DNA of 64,000 nt from Anaerotignum sp. MSJ-24. GTDB taxonomy: Bacteria > Bacillota > Clostridia > Lachnospirales > Anaerotignaceae. How positions within the stretch are numbered: position 1 is the first letter of the stretch; every line of letters starts with the position of its first letter. The position numbers and the translations under genes were made by a program. The notes below the pieces were generated by a model that was given only the letters and a program-made list of their open reading frames with translations, was not told where the DNA came from and ran no database searches. The stretch covers positions 310,001 through 374,000 of the forward strand of contig NZ_JAHLPX010000001.1 in NCBI RefSeq assembly GCF_018918145.1, given 5' to 3'. Below are positions 52,652 to 61,043 of this stretch, piece after piece.

Positions 52652-53491
52652 ATGTCCAAAGAAATCAAAACAAATCTTACAAGAAATTATTATACGGAGA
52701 ACCGTATTAAATTTTATGACGAAGGCTTTATAAACGCCTTAGCTGCAAACGCCGTGGAAACAACACGTTCACAGCCGGCAGGCATTCCCGAAGGAAAAGA
52801 AGCCGCCGTCCGCTATATCGAAAAAGGCCCTTCCGGCGTTGCCGAAGAAAGCGGAGTAAGCTACGAAAGCATACTTACCAATCCGACCGAAAACAATTCC
52901 ATGGCTGAGAATGCCTCAGAAGTCAGATTTTACAGCTTGATTAATGACAACAGAGAGATTACCATATCAACAGGAGAGGTTACTCTTGCCGAAAACCTTA
53001 AACCCGGTACATTAAGCGAGCCGTCAACGCTCGGAAACGGCGATTACGACATTGTTTTCAGCGACGGAAACAAGCTTTTATATGATTACAAGCTTACATT
53101 AAATAACAGCGGCTCTTATATATTTGTTATCTCCGAAAGCGGCAACAGCTACACAGTTACGGAGCTGAGCGGTGCCGTTCCCGAATGCTTTGCGGAATCG
53201 TCCTTTGTGCGGTTCATCCAGACTGTGGAAAACGCTCCGTCAATGGATATTTATATCGACGGCATTGCCGTAATAAACGGAATTGCATACAATGAGGTGT
53301 CTGCTTTTATCGGAATACCGCAGGGCGTTCACCGCATTACAGTGGCTGCGGCAGCCACTTCTATTGTATATGCTGATGAAAGTTTTAATTTTACACAGTA
53401 CAGTGTTAATAACCTTTTCATAACTTTAAACGGCAAAAGCGGTTACCGTTTAATACTGCTTACAGAGGAAAATGCCTGTATAAAGGTCTGA
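52652..53491 (+). CDS. DUF4397-domain protein
   Basis: A 279-residue protein with no signal peptide. It has two related strand-rich halves; the C-terminal one is a clear DUF4397 segment (VRFIQTVENAPSMDIYIDG, then IPQGVHRITV), and the N-terminal one (VRFYSLINDNREITISTGE, then GNGDYDIVFSDG) looks like a diverged copy. Such domains occur in cell-surface or spore-associated Firmicutes proteins. The N-terminal about 90 residues are charged and unfamiliar. GGAG lies seven bases upstream of ATG 52652. It is divergent from the small zinc-ribbon gene. Confidence 0.8.
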   Translation: MSKEIKTNLTRNYYTENRIKFYDEGFINALAANAVETTRSQPAGIPEGKEAAVRYIEKGPSGVAEESGVSYESILTNPTENNSMAENASEVRFYSLINDNREITISTGEVTLAENLKPGTLSEPSTLGNGDYDIVFSDGNKLLYDYKLTLNNSGSYIFVISESGNSYTVTELSGAVPECFAESSFVRFIQTVENAPSMDIYIDGIAVINGIAYNEVSAFIGIPQGVHRITVAAAATSIVYADESFNFTQYSVNNLFITLNGKSGYRLILLTEENACIKV

Positions 53492-53937
53492 CCACTGATA
53501 AATTATTACCGAATATATGGTAATAAAATCCTTACCGGCACATCTTTGTCTGACAATAACTATGACATATAAAAGTCGATTTTTAGGCAGAAATGCGGTA
53601 TTTCCACGAAAAATTTGTGTTCGTAAATATTTGTTAGAATAGACTAAATTTACAAATCTAAAATAAATTAATATTTAAAATTTATTAAATATTTTTTTAA
53701 TTCTACTTTTTTTTAAAAAATTTAGCTTTCAGTTCAAAATTCAGAGTGCCAATTATTAAAAACGCCCACAAACCTTTGAGAAAATCTCGGAAAATCAGCA
53801 TTTATCGGATGTTGTATGACAACCGATGTTTTTACAAACTGTTGATTAGACCGTTTGACTTTGATATAATTTAACCGTACAAATTTGCAAATATTAACCA
53901 CTCATTATGGTAGATAAATCTTAAGGAGGATATGCAA
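53492..53937 (+). other. Leader and promoter region of nifJ
   Basis: The 446 bases are AT-rich and carry no gene. A hairpin ATCGG/CCGAT with inner TTGT/ACAA is at about 53806-53829, followed by GTTTTTAC, and lies just before the promoter at 53842-53870. The remainder shows only scattered short inverted repeats. Confidence 0.55.
53842..53870 (+). promoter_or_regulatory. SigmaA-type promoter for nifJ
   Basis: TTGATT (53842-53847), a 17-base spacer and a perfect TATAAT (53865-53870). The transcript would start about 60 bases before the ATG. Confidence 0.8.
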
Positions 53938-56900
53938 ATGTCTAAAGTAATGAAAACTATGGACGGTAACGAAGCAGCTGCATTCGCATCATATGCGTTT
54001 ACAGAAGTAGCTGGTATTTTCCCTATCACACCGTCATCTCCGATGGCTGAGCACACAGACGACTGGGCAGCTAACGGAAAGAAAAACCTTTTTGGTCAGA
54101 CAGTTAAAGTAGTAGAAATGCAGTCAGAAGCAGGTGCTGCCGGAACAGTTCACGGTTCACTCGCTGCAGGTGCTTTAACAACAACTTACACAGCAAGCCA
54201 GGGACTTCTTCTTATGATCCCTAACATGTACAAAATTGCCGGCGAGCTTCTTCCCGGTGTATTCCATGTAAGTGCCAGAGCTCTTGCAAGCCACGCACTT
54301 TCAATCTTCGGCGACCATTCAGACGTAATGGCTTGTCGTCAGACAGGTTTCGCAATGCTCTGTTCAAACTCAGTTCAGGAAGTTATGGACCTTGCTTGCG
54401 TAGCTCATCTTTCAGCTATCAAAGGAAGAGTTCCTTTCCTTCATTTCTTCGACGGTTTCCGTACATCACACGAAATCCAGAAGGTAGAATGCATCGATTA
54501 TGATGAACTTGCTAAGATCATTGATATGGATGCAGTAAACGAATTCAGAAGAAGATCACTCAACCCTGAGCATCCTGTATTAAGAGGTACAGCTCAGAAC
54601 CCTGATATTTTCTTCCAGGCAAGAGAAGCTTGCAACCCTTACTATGACAACATCGTTCATGTATGCGAAGACTACATGAAGGAAATCAGCCGTATCACAG
54701 GCAGAGATTACCAGCTCTTCAACTACTACGGTGCTCCCGATGCAGAAAGAGTTATCATCGCTATGGGTTCAGCTTGTGAAGCAATCGAAGAAACAATCGA
54801 TTACCTTACAGCTAAGGGCGAAAAGGTTGGTCTTGTTAAGGTTCATCTTTACAGACCTTTCTCAGTTGAGCATTTCCTCAAAGCTATCCCTGCTACATGC
54901 AAGGCTATCGCTGTTCTTGACAGAACAAAAGAGCCCGGCGCACAGGGCGAGCCTCTTTACCAGGATGTATGTACAGCACTCTTTGACAAGGCTGACAGAC
55001 CTACAATCGTTGCAGGACGTTACGGCTTAGGTTCAAAGGATACAACACCTGCACAGATCATCGCTGTATATGAAAACCTTAAGGCTTATGCTCCTAAGAA
55101 CCACTTCACACTCGGTATCGTTGACGACGTTACATTCCACTCACTTGAGATTGGTGCTCCCGTTGACGTAACAGCTGGTGACGGCACAATCCAGTGTAAG
55201 TTCTGGGGTCTTGGCGCTGACGGTACAGTAGGTGCTAACAAGAACTCAATCAAAATCATCGGTGACCATACAGACAAATATGCTCAGGCATATTTCGATT
55301 ATGACTCAAAGAAATCAGGCGGTATCACACAGTCACATCTTCGTTTCGGTGACAAACCTATCCGCTCAACATATCTTGTAAACAAGGCTGACTTTGTTGC
55401 TTGCCACAAACAGTCATATGTTCACATTTACGACAACATTCTTACTGACCTTAAGGATGGCGGTACATTCCTTCTTAACACAGAATGGTCAGCAGAAGAG
55501 CTTGACAAGAATCTTCCTGCAGCAATGAAGAGATATCTTGCTCAGCACAACATCAAATTCTACATCATCAACGGTACTGATATTGCAGCTCAGATCGGTC
55601 TTGGAAACAGAATCAACTCAGTTCTCCAGGCTGCATTCTTCAAACTTGCAAACATCATCCCTATCGACGAAGCAGTTGATTACATGAAGGCTGCTATCAA
55701 AAAGACATACGGCAAGAAGGGTGACGACATCCTCAACATGAACTATGCCGCTGTTGATCAGGGTGTTGCAGGCGTTGTTGAAGTTAAGGTTCCCGCTGAA
55801 TGGGCTAACGCAGTTGACGAAGCTGCTCCCGCTGCTAAGGATGAACCTGAATATGTTAAGACAATCGTTGCAGCAGTTAACGGACGTAAGGGCGATTCAC
55901 TTCCTGTAAGTGCATTCAAGGGTATCGAAGACGGTACAACACCTCTTGGAACAGCTGCTTACGAAAAGAGAGGCGCTGCTGTTAATATTCCTGTATGGGA
56001 TCCTGCAAAATGTATCCAGTGTAACCAGTGTTCATATGTATGTCCTCATGCTACAATCCGTCCTTTCCTTCTTACAGCAGAAGAAGCTGCTAATGCTCCT
56101 GAAGGCTTCAAGATGGCAGACGCTAAGGGTGGCGCAGCATTCGAAGGCTACAAATTCGCTATGCAGGTTTCATCACTTGACTGTCTTGGATGCGGTAGCT
56201 GTGTAACAGTTTGCCCTGCTAAGGAAAAGGCAATCACAATGGTACCTCTTGCAACACAGGAAGCAGAAGCTGCTAACTGGGAATATGCAATGTCACTTGC
56301 ACCTAAGAAGAACCCTATGGACAAAGCTTCTGTTAAGGGTAGCCAGTTCGAACAGCCTTTACTTGAGTTCTCAGGCGCATGTGCTGGTTGTGGCGAAACA
56401 CCTTATGCTAAGCTTATCACACAGCTCTTCGGTGACAGAATGTATGTAGCAAACGCAACAGGTTGTTCATCAATCTGGGGTGGTTCAGCTCCTACATCAC
56501 CTTACACAACAAACGCTGAAGGCAAAGGCCCCGCATGGAGCAACTCACTCTTCGAGGACAACGCTGAGTTCGGTCTTGGTATGGCTACAGCAGTTAGACA
56601 CATGAGAGAAGGCATCAAGGCTAAACTTGAAACACTTAAGCCTATGGCATGTGAAGAACTTGCAGCAGCAATCGACAACTGGATCGCTAACATGGCTCTT
56701 GGTGAAGAATCAAAGGCTGCATCAGCAGAACTCGTTGCTAAGCTTGAAGGCTTTGTAACAGAAAATGAAGAAGCAAAAGCTATCGTAGACTACGTTCTTG
56801 AAAACAAGGATCAGCTTGTTAAGAAGAGCCAGTGGATCTTCGGTGGTGACGGTTGGGCATACGACATCGGCTACGGCGGAGTTGACCACGTTCTTGCTTC

Positions 56901-57474
56901 AAACGAAGACGTTAACATCTTTGTATTCGATACAGAAGTTTACTCAAACACAGGCGGTCAGGCTTCTAAGTCAACACCTGCAGGTGCTGTTGCTCAGTTC
57001 GCAGCAAGCGGTAAGAGAGTAAAGAAAAAAGACCTTGGTATGATGGCTATGAGCTATGGCTATGTATACGTAGCACAGGTTGCTATGGGTGCAAACCAGG
57101 CACAGCTTGTTAAGGCTCTTAAAGAGGCTGAAGCATATCCCGGACCTTCACTTATCATTGCTTACGCTCCTTGTATCAACCACGGTATCAAGGGTGGTAT
57201 GAGCGGTGCTCAGACAGAGATCAAGAAAGCTGTTGAGTGTGGATACTGGCATATGTACAGATTCAATCCCCTTCTTAAGGAAGAAGGAAAGAATCCTTTC
57301 ACACTTGACTCTAAGGATCCCGTTGGCGATTTCCAGGCATTCATCAAGAATGAAGTTCGTTACAGCTCACTTGTAAGAACATTCCCTGAAATTGCAAACG
57401 AACTCTTCGAGAAGACAGAGAAATATGCTAAGGAAAGACTTGAAAGCTACAAGAAGCTTGCAGAAGAAAAGTAA
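53938..57474 (+). CDS. nifJ: Pyruvate:ferredoxin (flavodoxin) oxidoreductase
   Basis: A 1178-residue single-chain enzyme that splits pyruvate to acetyl-CoA, CO2 and reduced ferredoxin, the key step of anaerobic pyruvate metabolism. The N-terminal domain has FPITPSSPMAEH (pyruvate/TPP interface). Two 4Fe-4S ferredoxin motifs are at residues near 692 (CIQCNQCSYVCP) and 749 (CLGCGSCVTVCP). The C-terminal TPP region starts with GACAGCGETPYAKL and has GDGWAYDIGYGG and DTEVYSNTGGQASKSTP, with a further cluster cysteine in YAPCINHG. The start is ATG 53938, with GGAGG eight bases upstream; ATG 53932 is too close to the site. Strong codon bias agrees with high expression. It has its own promoter and terminator, so it is monocistronic. 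Confidence 0.98.
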   Translation: MSKVMKTMDGNEAAAFASYAFTEVAGIFPITPSSPMAEHTDDWAANGKKNLFGQTVKVVEMQSEAGAAGTVHGSLAAGALTTTYTASQGLLLMIPNMYKIAGELLPGVFHVSARALASHALSIFGDHSDVMACRQTGFAMLCSNSVQEVMDLACVAHLSAIKGRVPFLHFFDGFRTSHEIQKVECIDYDELAKIIDMDAVNEFRRRSLNPEHPVLRGTAQNPDIFFQAREACNPYYDNIVHVCEDYMKEISRITGRDYQLFNYYGAPDAERVIIAMGSACEAIEETIDYLTAKGEKVGLVKVHLYRPFSVEHFLKAIPATCKAIAVLDRTKEPGAQGEPLYQDVCTALFDKADRPTIVAGRYGLGSKDTTPAQIIAVYENLKAYAPKNHFTLGIVDDVTFHSLEIGAPVDVTAGDGTIQCKFWGLGADGTVGANKNSIKIIGDHTDKYAQAYFDYDSKKSGGITQSHLRFGDKPIRSTYLVNKADFVACHKQSYVHIYDNILTDLKDGGTFLLNTEWSAEELDKNLPAAMKRYLAQHNIKFYIINGTDIAAQIGLGNRINSVLQAAFFKLANIIPIDEAVDYMKAAIKKTYGKKGDDILNMNYAAVDQGVAGVVEVKVPAEWANAVDEAAPAAKDEPEYVKTIVAAVNGRKGDSLPVSAFKGIEDGTTPLGTAAYEKRGAAVNIPVWDPAKCIQCNQCSYVCPHATIRPFLLTAEEAANAPEGFKMADAKGGAAFEGYKFAMQVSSLDCLGCGSCVTVCPAKEKAITMVPLATQEAEAANWEYAMSLAPKKNPMDKASVKGSQFEQPLLEFSGACAGCGETPYAKLITQLFGDRMYVANATGCSSIWGGSAPTSPYTTNAEGKGPAWSNSLFEDNAEFGLGMATAVRHMREGIKAKLETLKPMACEELAAAIDNWIANMALGEESKAASAELVAKLEGFVTENEEAKAIVDYVLENKDQLVKKSQWIFGGDGWAYDIGYGGVDHVLASNEDVNIFVFDTEVYSNTGGQASKSTPAGAVAQFAASGKRVKKKDLGMMAMSYGYVYVAQVAMGANQAQLVKALKEAEAYPGPSLIIAYAPCINHGIKGGMSGAQTEIKKAVECGYWHMYRFNPLLKEEGKNPFTLDSKDPVGDFQAFIKNEVRYSSLVRTFPEIANELFEKTEKYAKERLESYKKLAEEK

Positions 57475-57495
57475 TTAGCATAATATAGATTTTTT

Positions 57496-57525
57496 AAGAA
57501 CCGCAGTTTTTCTGCGGTTCTTTTT
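57496..57525 (+). terminator. Intrinsic terminator after nifJ
   Basis: AAGAACCGCAG/CTGCGGTTCTT is an 11-bp stem with a 5-base loop, followed by TTTTTG. Confidence 0.92.
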
Positions 57526-57664
57526 GTATTCTCCCCTATCCTCTTTTACCGATAGTATTTACGTTAATCCTTTTTCTATTCCTATTCATTACAGATACCT
57601 TAATAATTTATTTTAATAAATTTCTTTACAATTTTATTAATATCCGTATTTTGATAATTTCCTA

Positions 57665-57673
57665 TGGTATAAT
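57665..57673 (+). promoter_or_regulatory. Extended -10 promoter for the 57717 gene
   Basis: TGG directly precedes a perfect TATAAT (57668-57673), the extended -10 pattern; no good -35 is visible. Confidence 0.5.
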
Positions 57674-57716
57674 TAGCTAAAATAAACAAATTAAATAATT
57701 AAGGAGAGGAATTACA

Positions 57717-58415
57717 ATGAATAAAAGAATAGCTTTAGCAGCAGTATGCTCCGCCCTTTCGCTCTGTACATTAACGACAGGTTTTACACTTAAAAATACA
57801 ACTGTTCGTCCACCCGAAGCCGACCACGGTGTTATCGTTTCACAACCGACAAAAATGGCAGCATTAGATCCGGCGGCAACAAAAGGATATGAGCTTGTTA
57901 CCAAAATCAGCAAGCTTGCAAAATCAGAGGACTACATAAAGCTTATGTCTGCTTCTCCCGAAATAAATGATATAATTAAAAAAATAGCAGACGGCTCATA
58001 TACAACTCCTGTTTCTGTATACAGAGCAGATATTTCAGACGAAAACATTAATGCTCTTTTAGATGCTGAATTATCCTCCGACATTACAGATATAGTCAGA
58101 CCTTCATTGGTAAATTCACTTCCCATATATCTTATCTCAACAGAAGGCTCTTCCGAGCTTGCGGCTGCTTCAATCGTTACGGCAAGTGAAACCTATGTAG
58201 ACTCTGCAATAACAAATCCGGTAATGTTTGTTTATAATTATGACGGTGATTATTCAGTTATCGTAACAGAAGTTCCCGGAACAGATGGTGCAGTAACAAC
58301 AACAGCATATTTTGTAAAGAATTCGGTATTCAAAGGCACAACAAAAGACGATATAACAGACACATTCAAGGAAAAAGAAAACGTAATCCTCAGCTTTATG
58401 GAAGTAAGATATTAA
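57717..58415 (+). CDS. Secreted protein, function unknown
   Basis: A 232-residue protein. The N-terminus (MNKRIALAAVCSALSLCTLTT) is a signal peptide with no clear lipobox, and the mature part is a single acidic domain with VTEVPGTDGAVTTTAYFV near the C-terminus. AGGAGAGG lies upstream of ATG 57717. The small membrane protein gene begins 12 bases after its stop codon. I recognise no family. Confidence 0.75.
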   Translation: MNKRIALAAVCSALSLCTLTTGFTLKNTTVRPPEADHGVIVSQPTKMAALDPAATKGYELVTKISKLAKSEDYIKLMSASPEINDIIKKIADGSYTTPVSVYRADISDENINALLDAELSSDITDIVRPSLVNSLPIYLISTEGSSELAAASIVTASETYVDSAITNPVMFVYNYDGDYSVIVTEVPGTDGAVTTTAYFVKNSVFKGTTKDDITDTFKEKENVILSFMEVRY

Positions 58416-58427
58416 AAAGGCATTAAA

Positions 58428-58682
58428 ATGAAAATAAATACGAATTGGGAAAATTATAATACACTCGGAAAAATACTTTATGTATTGCAAATCGTACTGA
58501 TTATAGCCATATTATATTTTTCATTTACCAAATCTTTTGCAACATTTTATTCGTATATATGCCTTACTCTGTATTGGTTTATTGAGTCATATCTTTCATA
58601 TAAAGAAAATAAAGGCTATAAGCTGACGTTGATTGTTGGATTGCTTTTTGCCATAAACGCAATTATTTCTTTTAATAGTTAA
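58428..58682 (+). CDS. Small membrane protein, function unknown
   Basis: An 84-residue protein with two or three hydrophobic segments: LGKILYVLQIVLIIAILYF, FYSYICLTLYWFIES and LTLIVGLLFAINAII. AAGG lies about 7 bases upstream of ATG 58428. Its closeness to the secreted-protein gene (12 bases) and to the broken gene after it (18 bases) suggests a small transcription unit. No family was recognised. Confidence 0.65.
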   Translation: MKINTNWENYNTLGKILYVLQIVLIIAILYFSFTKSFATFYSYICLTLYWFIESYLSYKENKGYKLTLIVGLLFAINAIISFNS

Positions 58683-58700
58683 AAACAAGGGAATTCAGCT

Positions 58701-59105
58701 ATGATACGCAAATTAGGAGCTTATATTTTTAGGATTGTAATAACGACTGTAATAGTTTTCTGCGGATACATATTTATGAACGGTATGTTTCTTATAGGTA
58801 TACCAAAAGCAGAAAACTTACAGGCTGTTAAAATCGAATATTTCGAACCAAATCACGAGATTAAGGAAATAACGGACAGTTCAAAGCTTGAGCTTGCAGT
58901 AAAAATTACAGGCTTTCTTAACTATTCCGTATTCTAAAAAGCGGAAGAACCATTTGAGCCAAAGGTAACAATAACCTACTTATTAAATGACAGAACGGAA
59001 ATAAGCGTTGCTGCTGACAACAACGCCGTTCTCCGGAAAGGAAAGCTTCACAAAATAAAACAGCCGGATATATTTATCAATATTTCCGAAACAATTTTTG
59101 ATTAA
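58701..59105 (+). pseudogene. Single-pass membrane protein gene split by an in-frame TAA
   Basis: The first part (58701-58937, 78 residues) has a membrane helix (IVITTVIVFCGYIFMNGMF) and ends in FLNYSVF at TAA 58935-58937. The same frame continues without a shift for 55 more codons: KAEEPFEPKVTITYLL, then NDRTEISVAADNNAVL and ISETIFD, ending at 59105. The second part has protein-like composition and needs no start, so a single nonsense change in a 134-residue gene is the simplest reading. A sequencing error or a tolerated truncation is also possible. Confidence 0.65.
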
Positions 59106-59108
59106 AAT

Positions 59109-59154
59109 AAACCCATGGAAGTATGGTATTTATTAATACATTTTCCATGGGTTT
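59109..59154 (+). terminator. Bidirectional terminator hairpin
   Basis: AAACCCATGGAA/TTCCATGGGTTT is a 12-bp stem with a 22-base loop between convergent genes; the T run is TTTTAAA on the plus strand. Confidence 0.7.
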
Positions 59155-59185
59155 TAAATATTCATTCTATAAAAATATATATTTT

Positions 59186-60106
59186 TTATTGAGGCAATGT
59201 ATCCTTATAATCAGGATATTTACCATCTTCAAACAGCTTTGAATAAGCTTTATAAGCATCTTCAAGACTATCGTAACGATCTCCTTTTGTATACTGCATA
59301 AAGCCATACGAATTATAAACATGATCTGCTATAGCAACATAATTCTTTCCGTCTTTTTTTCTTTGGGCTGTTGTTGTTTCGGATATATAGAAGCCTCCAT
59401 CTGCTCTGCTCACAATTACCGGTATTTTTTTGCCAACTCCGACGTCATTTGTATTAACAGATGTCCAAAAGAAATATCTGTCAGACGCACTGTTTGGATC
59501 TCCAAGATACGCCCATGTACCATATTTCATAATACTATCACTTTCAATTTTAGCTTTTACTTTATCGACCATATCAGAATTAGGACATTGTGAATCTATC
59601 TCAAAATTATTATTCTTGCTATTAACCAAATCAGATAAAATATCTGTTCTGTTAAGCGGACCATGCACATCATTATTAAAACCGAAACCGGGATCTGTAT
59701 TACCTCCATCGCTTCCCTTCCAGTTGAAAATAACGCCGATTGAAGGGTCATATGATACCTCACATATGCCATTTGCAACAGGAATTCCTTTCCAGTTATC
59801 AGTATCACCATCTTTTTTATAATGGGTTACATCTGCAATAGTAACAGGATCCATTGTCTGCCAATCGTCTTGATGCTGCTTAAGCTTTACAATTCTGACT
59901 TCATCTGTTTTATCATCCAGCATTGCCTCTGTTATCAATTCAGCGTATGCCGAACGAACATTAGCAATATCAACAACCTCACGGCTTTTCTCCAGATGCT
60001 TCGATAAAGCAGGCAATGCTATTACAATAAGTATTACAATAATTGCAATTACAATTAACATCTCCATAAGAGTAAAGCCTTTATTGTTTTCACAACTTTT
60101 ACTCAT
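59186..60106 (-). CDS. Type IV prepilin-like protein (orphan)
   Basis: A 306-residue protein with a class III signal: KGFTLMEMLIVIAIIVILIV near residues 9-30, where prepilin peptidase would cut after the glycine and methylate the phenylalanine; the conserved glutamate at position 5 of the mature chain is present. The rest is an extracellular domain with a helix followed by strand-rich, Asp/Gly/Asn-rich sequence (GDGNTDPGFGFNNDVHG-like regions). The start is ATG 60106; the earlier starts (TTG 60124, ATG 60115) are possible. There are no pilus assembly genes (pilB, pilC, pilD) in the window. It may serve a type IV pilus or competence pseudopilus encoded elsewhere. Confidence 0.85.
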   Translation of the reverse strand: MSKSCENNKGFTLMEMLIVIAIIVILIVIALPALSKHLEKSREVVDIANVRSAYAELITEAMLDDKTDEVRIVKLKQHQDDWQTMDPVTIADVTHYKKDGDTDNWKGIPVANGICEVSYDPSIGVIFNWKGSDGGNTDPGFGFNNDVHGPLNRTDILSDLVNSKNNNFEIDSQCPNSDMVDKVKAKIESDSIMKYGTWAYLGDPNSASDRYFFWTSVNTNDVGVGKKIPVIVSRADGGFYISETTTAQRKKDGKNYVAIADHVYNSYGFMQYTKGDRYDSLEDAYKAYSKLFEDGKYPDYKDTLPQ

Positions 60107-60219
60107 AATTCTCATCACTTTCAAATAAACATGCTTATATTAATGTATCGTATAATTATACTACTAATTTTCATGTTTTACAACACTACACTACTATAAA
60201 ATACATAGATTTTTTTAGC

Positions 60220-60861
60220 TTACTTTATAATATAACCTTCCGGAAGTGTTGCAAGCTGTGTCAACAACGGAAGCATAGGGTTATTTTCATCATCACCGTA
60301 TTTTTCCAAAATCATTGCTCGCAATGCCTTGGACTGGTCATACATTTCTCCGTATTTTTCTCTTACTATGTCTTCGTTTTTCTCAGCATTGAGCTTTTCC
60401 GCAATCTTTACCGCAGGAGCATTATGCACATCAATAAGTGCTTTAAAGCCTTCCGCATTAAATATCTCTCTCGCCTTCTCTGCGACAGCTTTTACCGTTT
60501 CAAAGCCTATTCCTTTGCCTCTGTTTTCCTCTGCTATGTCAACAAATATTTCCGGCAGCTTTTTGTCTGTTCCTCTCAACTGACAGTAGCCGCAGAACGC
60601 ACCGTTTTCTCTTATTGTCATTGTAACAACTGTGTTTTCCTTATGCTCCGAAAGACGTATAAAATACGCCTCATTGTCGTTATAGCAGGCATTAAGCTCT
60701 TTTTCGGCATCTCTGTTTATGTTGTCCATTGCCGCAACGGCTTTTCTTGATTCGTCGTTCAAAAGCTTTATATATTCGTCATGCTCACTTTCATTTATGT
60801 CCGATAACACAAGTCTTTCTGTATTAACAAATACTCCGTTTGTATCAAAAATATTTTCCAT
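60220..60861 (-). CDS. GNAT-family N-acetyltransferase
   Basis: A 213-residue protein with an acetyltransferase core near residues 70-160: TVVTMTIRENGAFCGYCQL, EIFVDIAEENRGKGIGFETV with the acetyl-CoA loop RGKGIG, and DVHNAPAVKIAEKL. The C-terminal 45 residues form an extra helical end. The style is that of RimJ/RimL-like enzymes; the substrate is unknown. ATG 60861 has GGGA upstream and GGAGG further away. It stands alone between the prepilin and the divergent topoisomerase genes. Confidence 0.83.
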   Translation of the reverse strand: MENIFDTNGVFVNTERLVLSDINESEHDEYIKLLNDESRKAVAAMDNINRDAEKELNACYNDNEAYFIRLSEHKENTVVTMTIRENGAFCGYCQLRGTDKKLPEIFVDIAEENRGKGIGFETVKAVAEKAREIFNAEGFKALIDVHNAPAVKIAEKLNAEKNEDIVREKYGEMYDQSKALRAMILEKYGDDENNPMLPLLTQLATLPEGYIIK

Positions 60862-60981
60862 AAGTCCCTTTTATCCTCCAAAATATAATATTATTTTATT
60901 ATATCATATGGCAGATAATACATCAAAGCAAATTTATATCGAATATATATTTCCATACACAAATATTCATTCGCATAGAAC

Positions 60982-61010
60982 TTGACAAAAAAATCAAACT
61001 CGTTTATCAT
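60982..61010 (+). promoter_or_regulatory. SigmaA-type promoter for parE-parC
   Basis: TTGACA (60982-60987), a 17-base spacer and TATCAT (61005-61010), about 33 bases before the parE start. Confidence 0.75.
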
Positions 61011-61043
61011 TAATAGATATAAACTAATTAAGCAGGTGTAGAT

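Noticed and set aside
53804-53836. Rex-like operator before nifJ (TTGT-ATG-ACAA)
   Set aside because: The arms are only four bases with a three-base spacer, and the segment fits better as the inner part of a hairpin.
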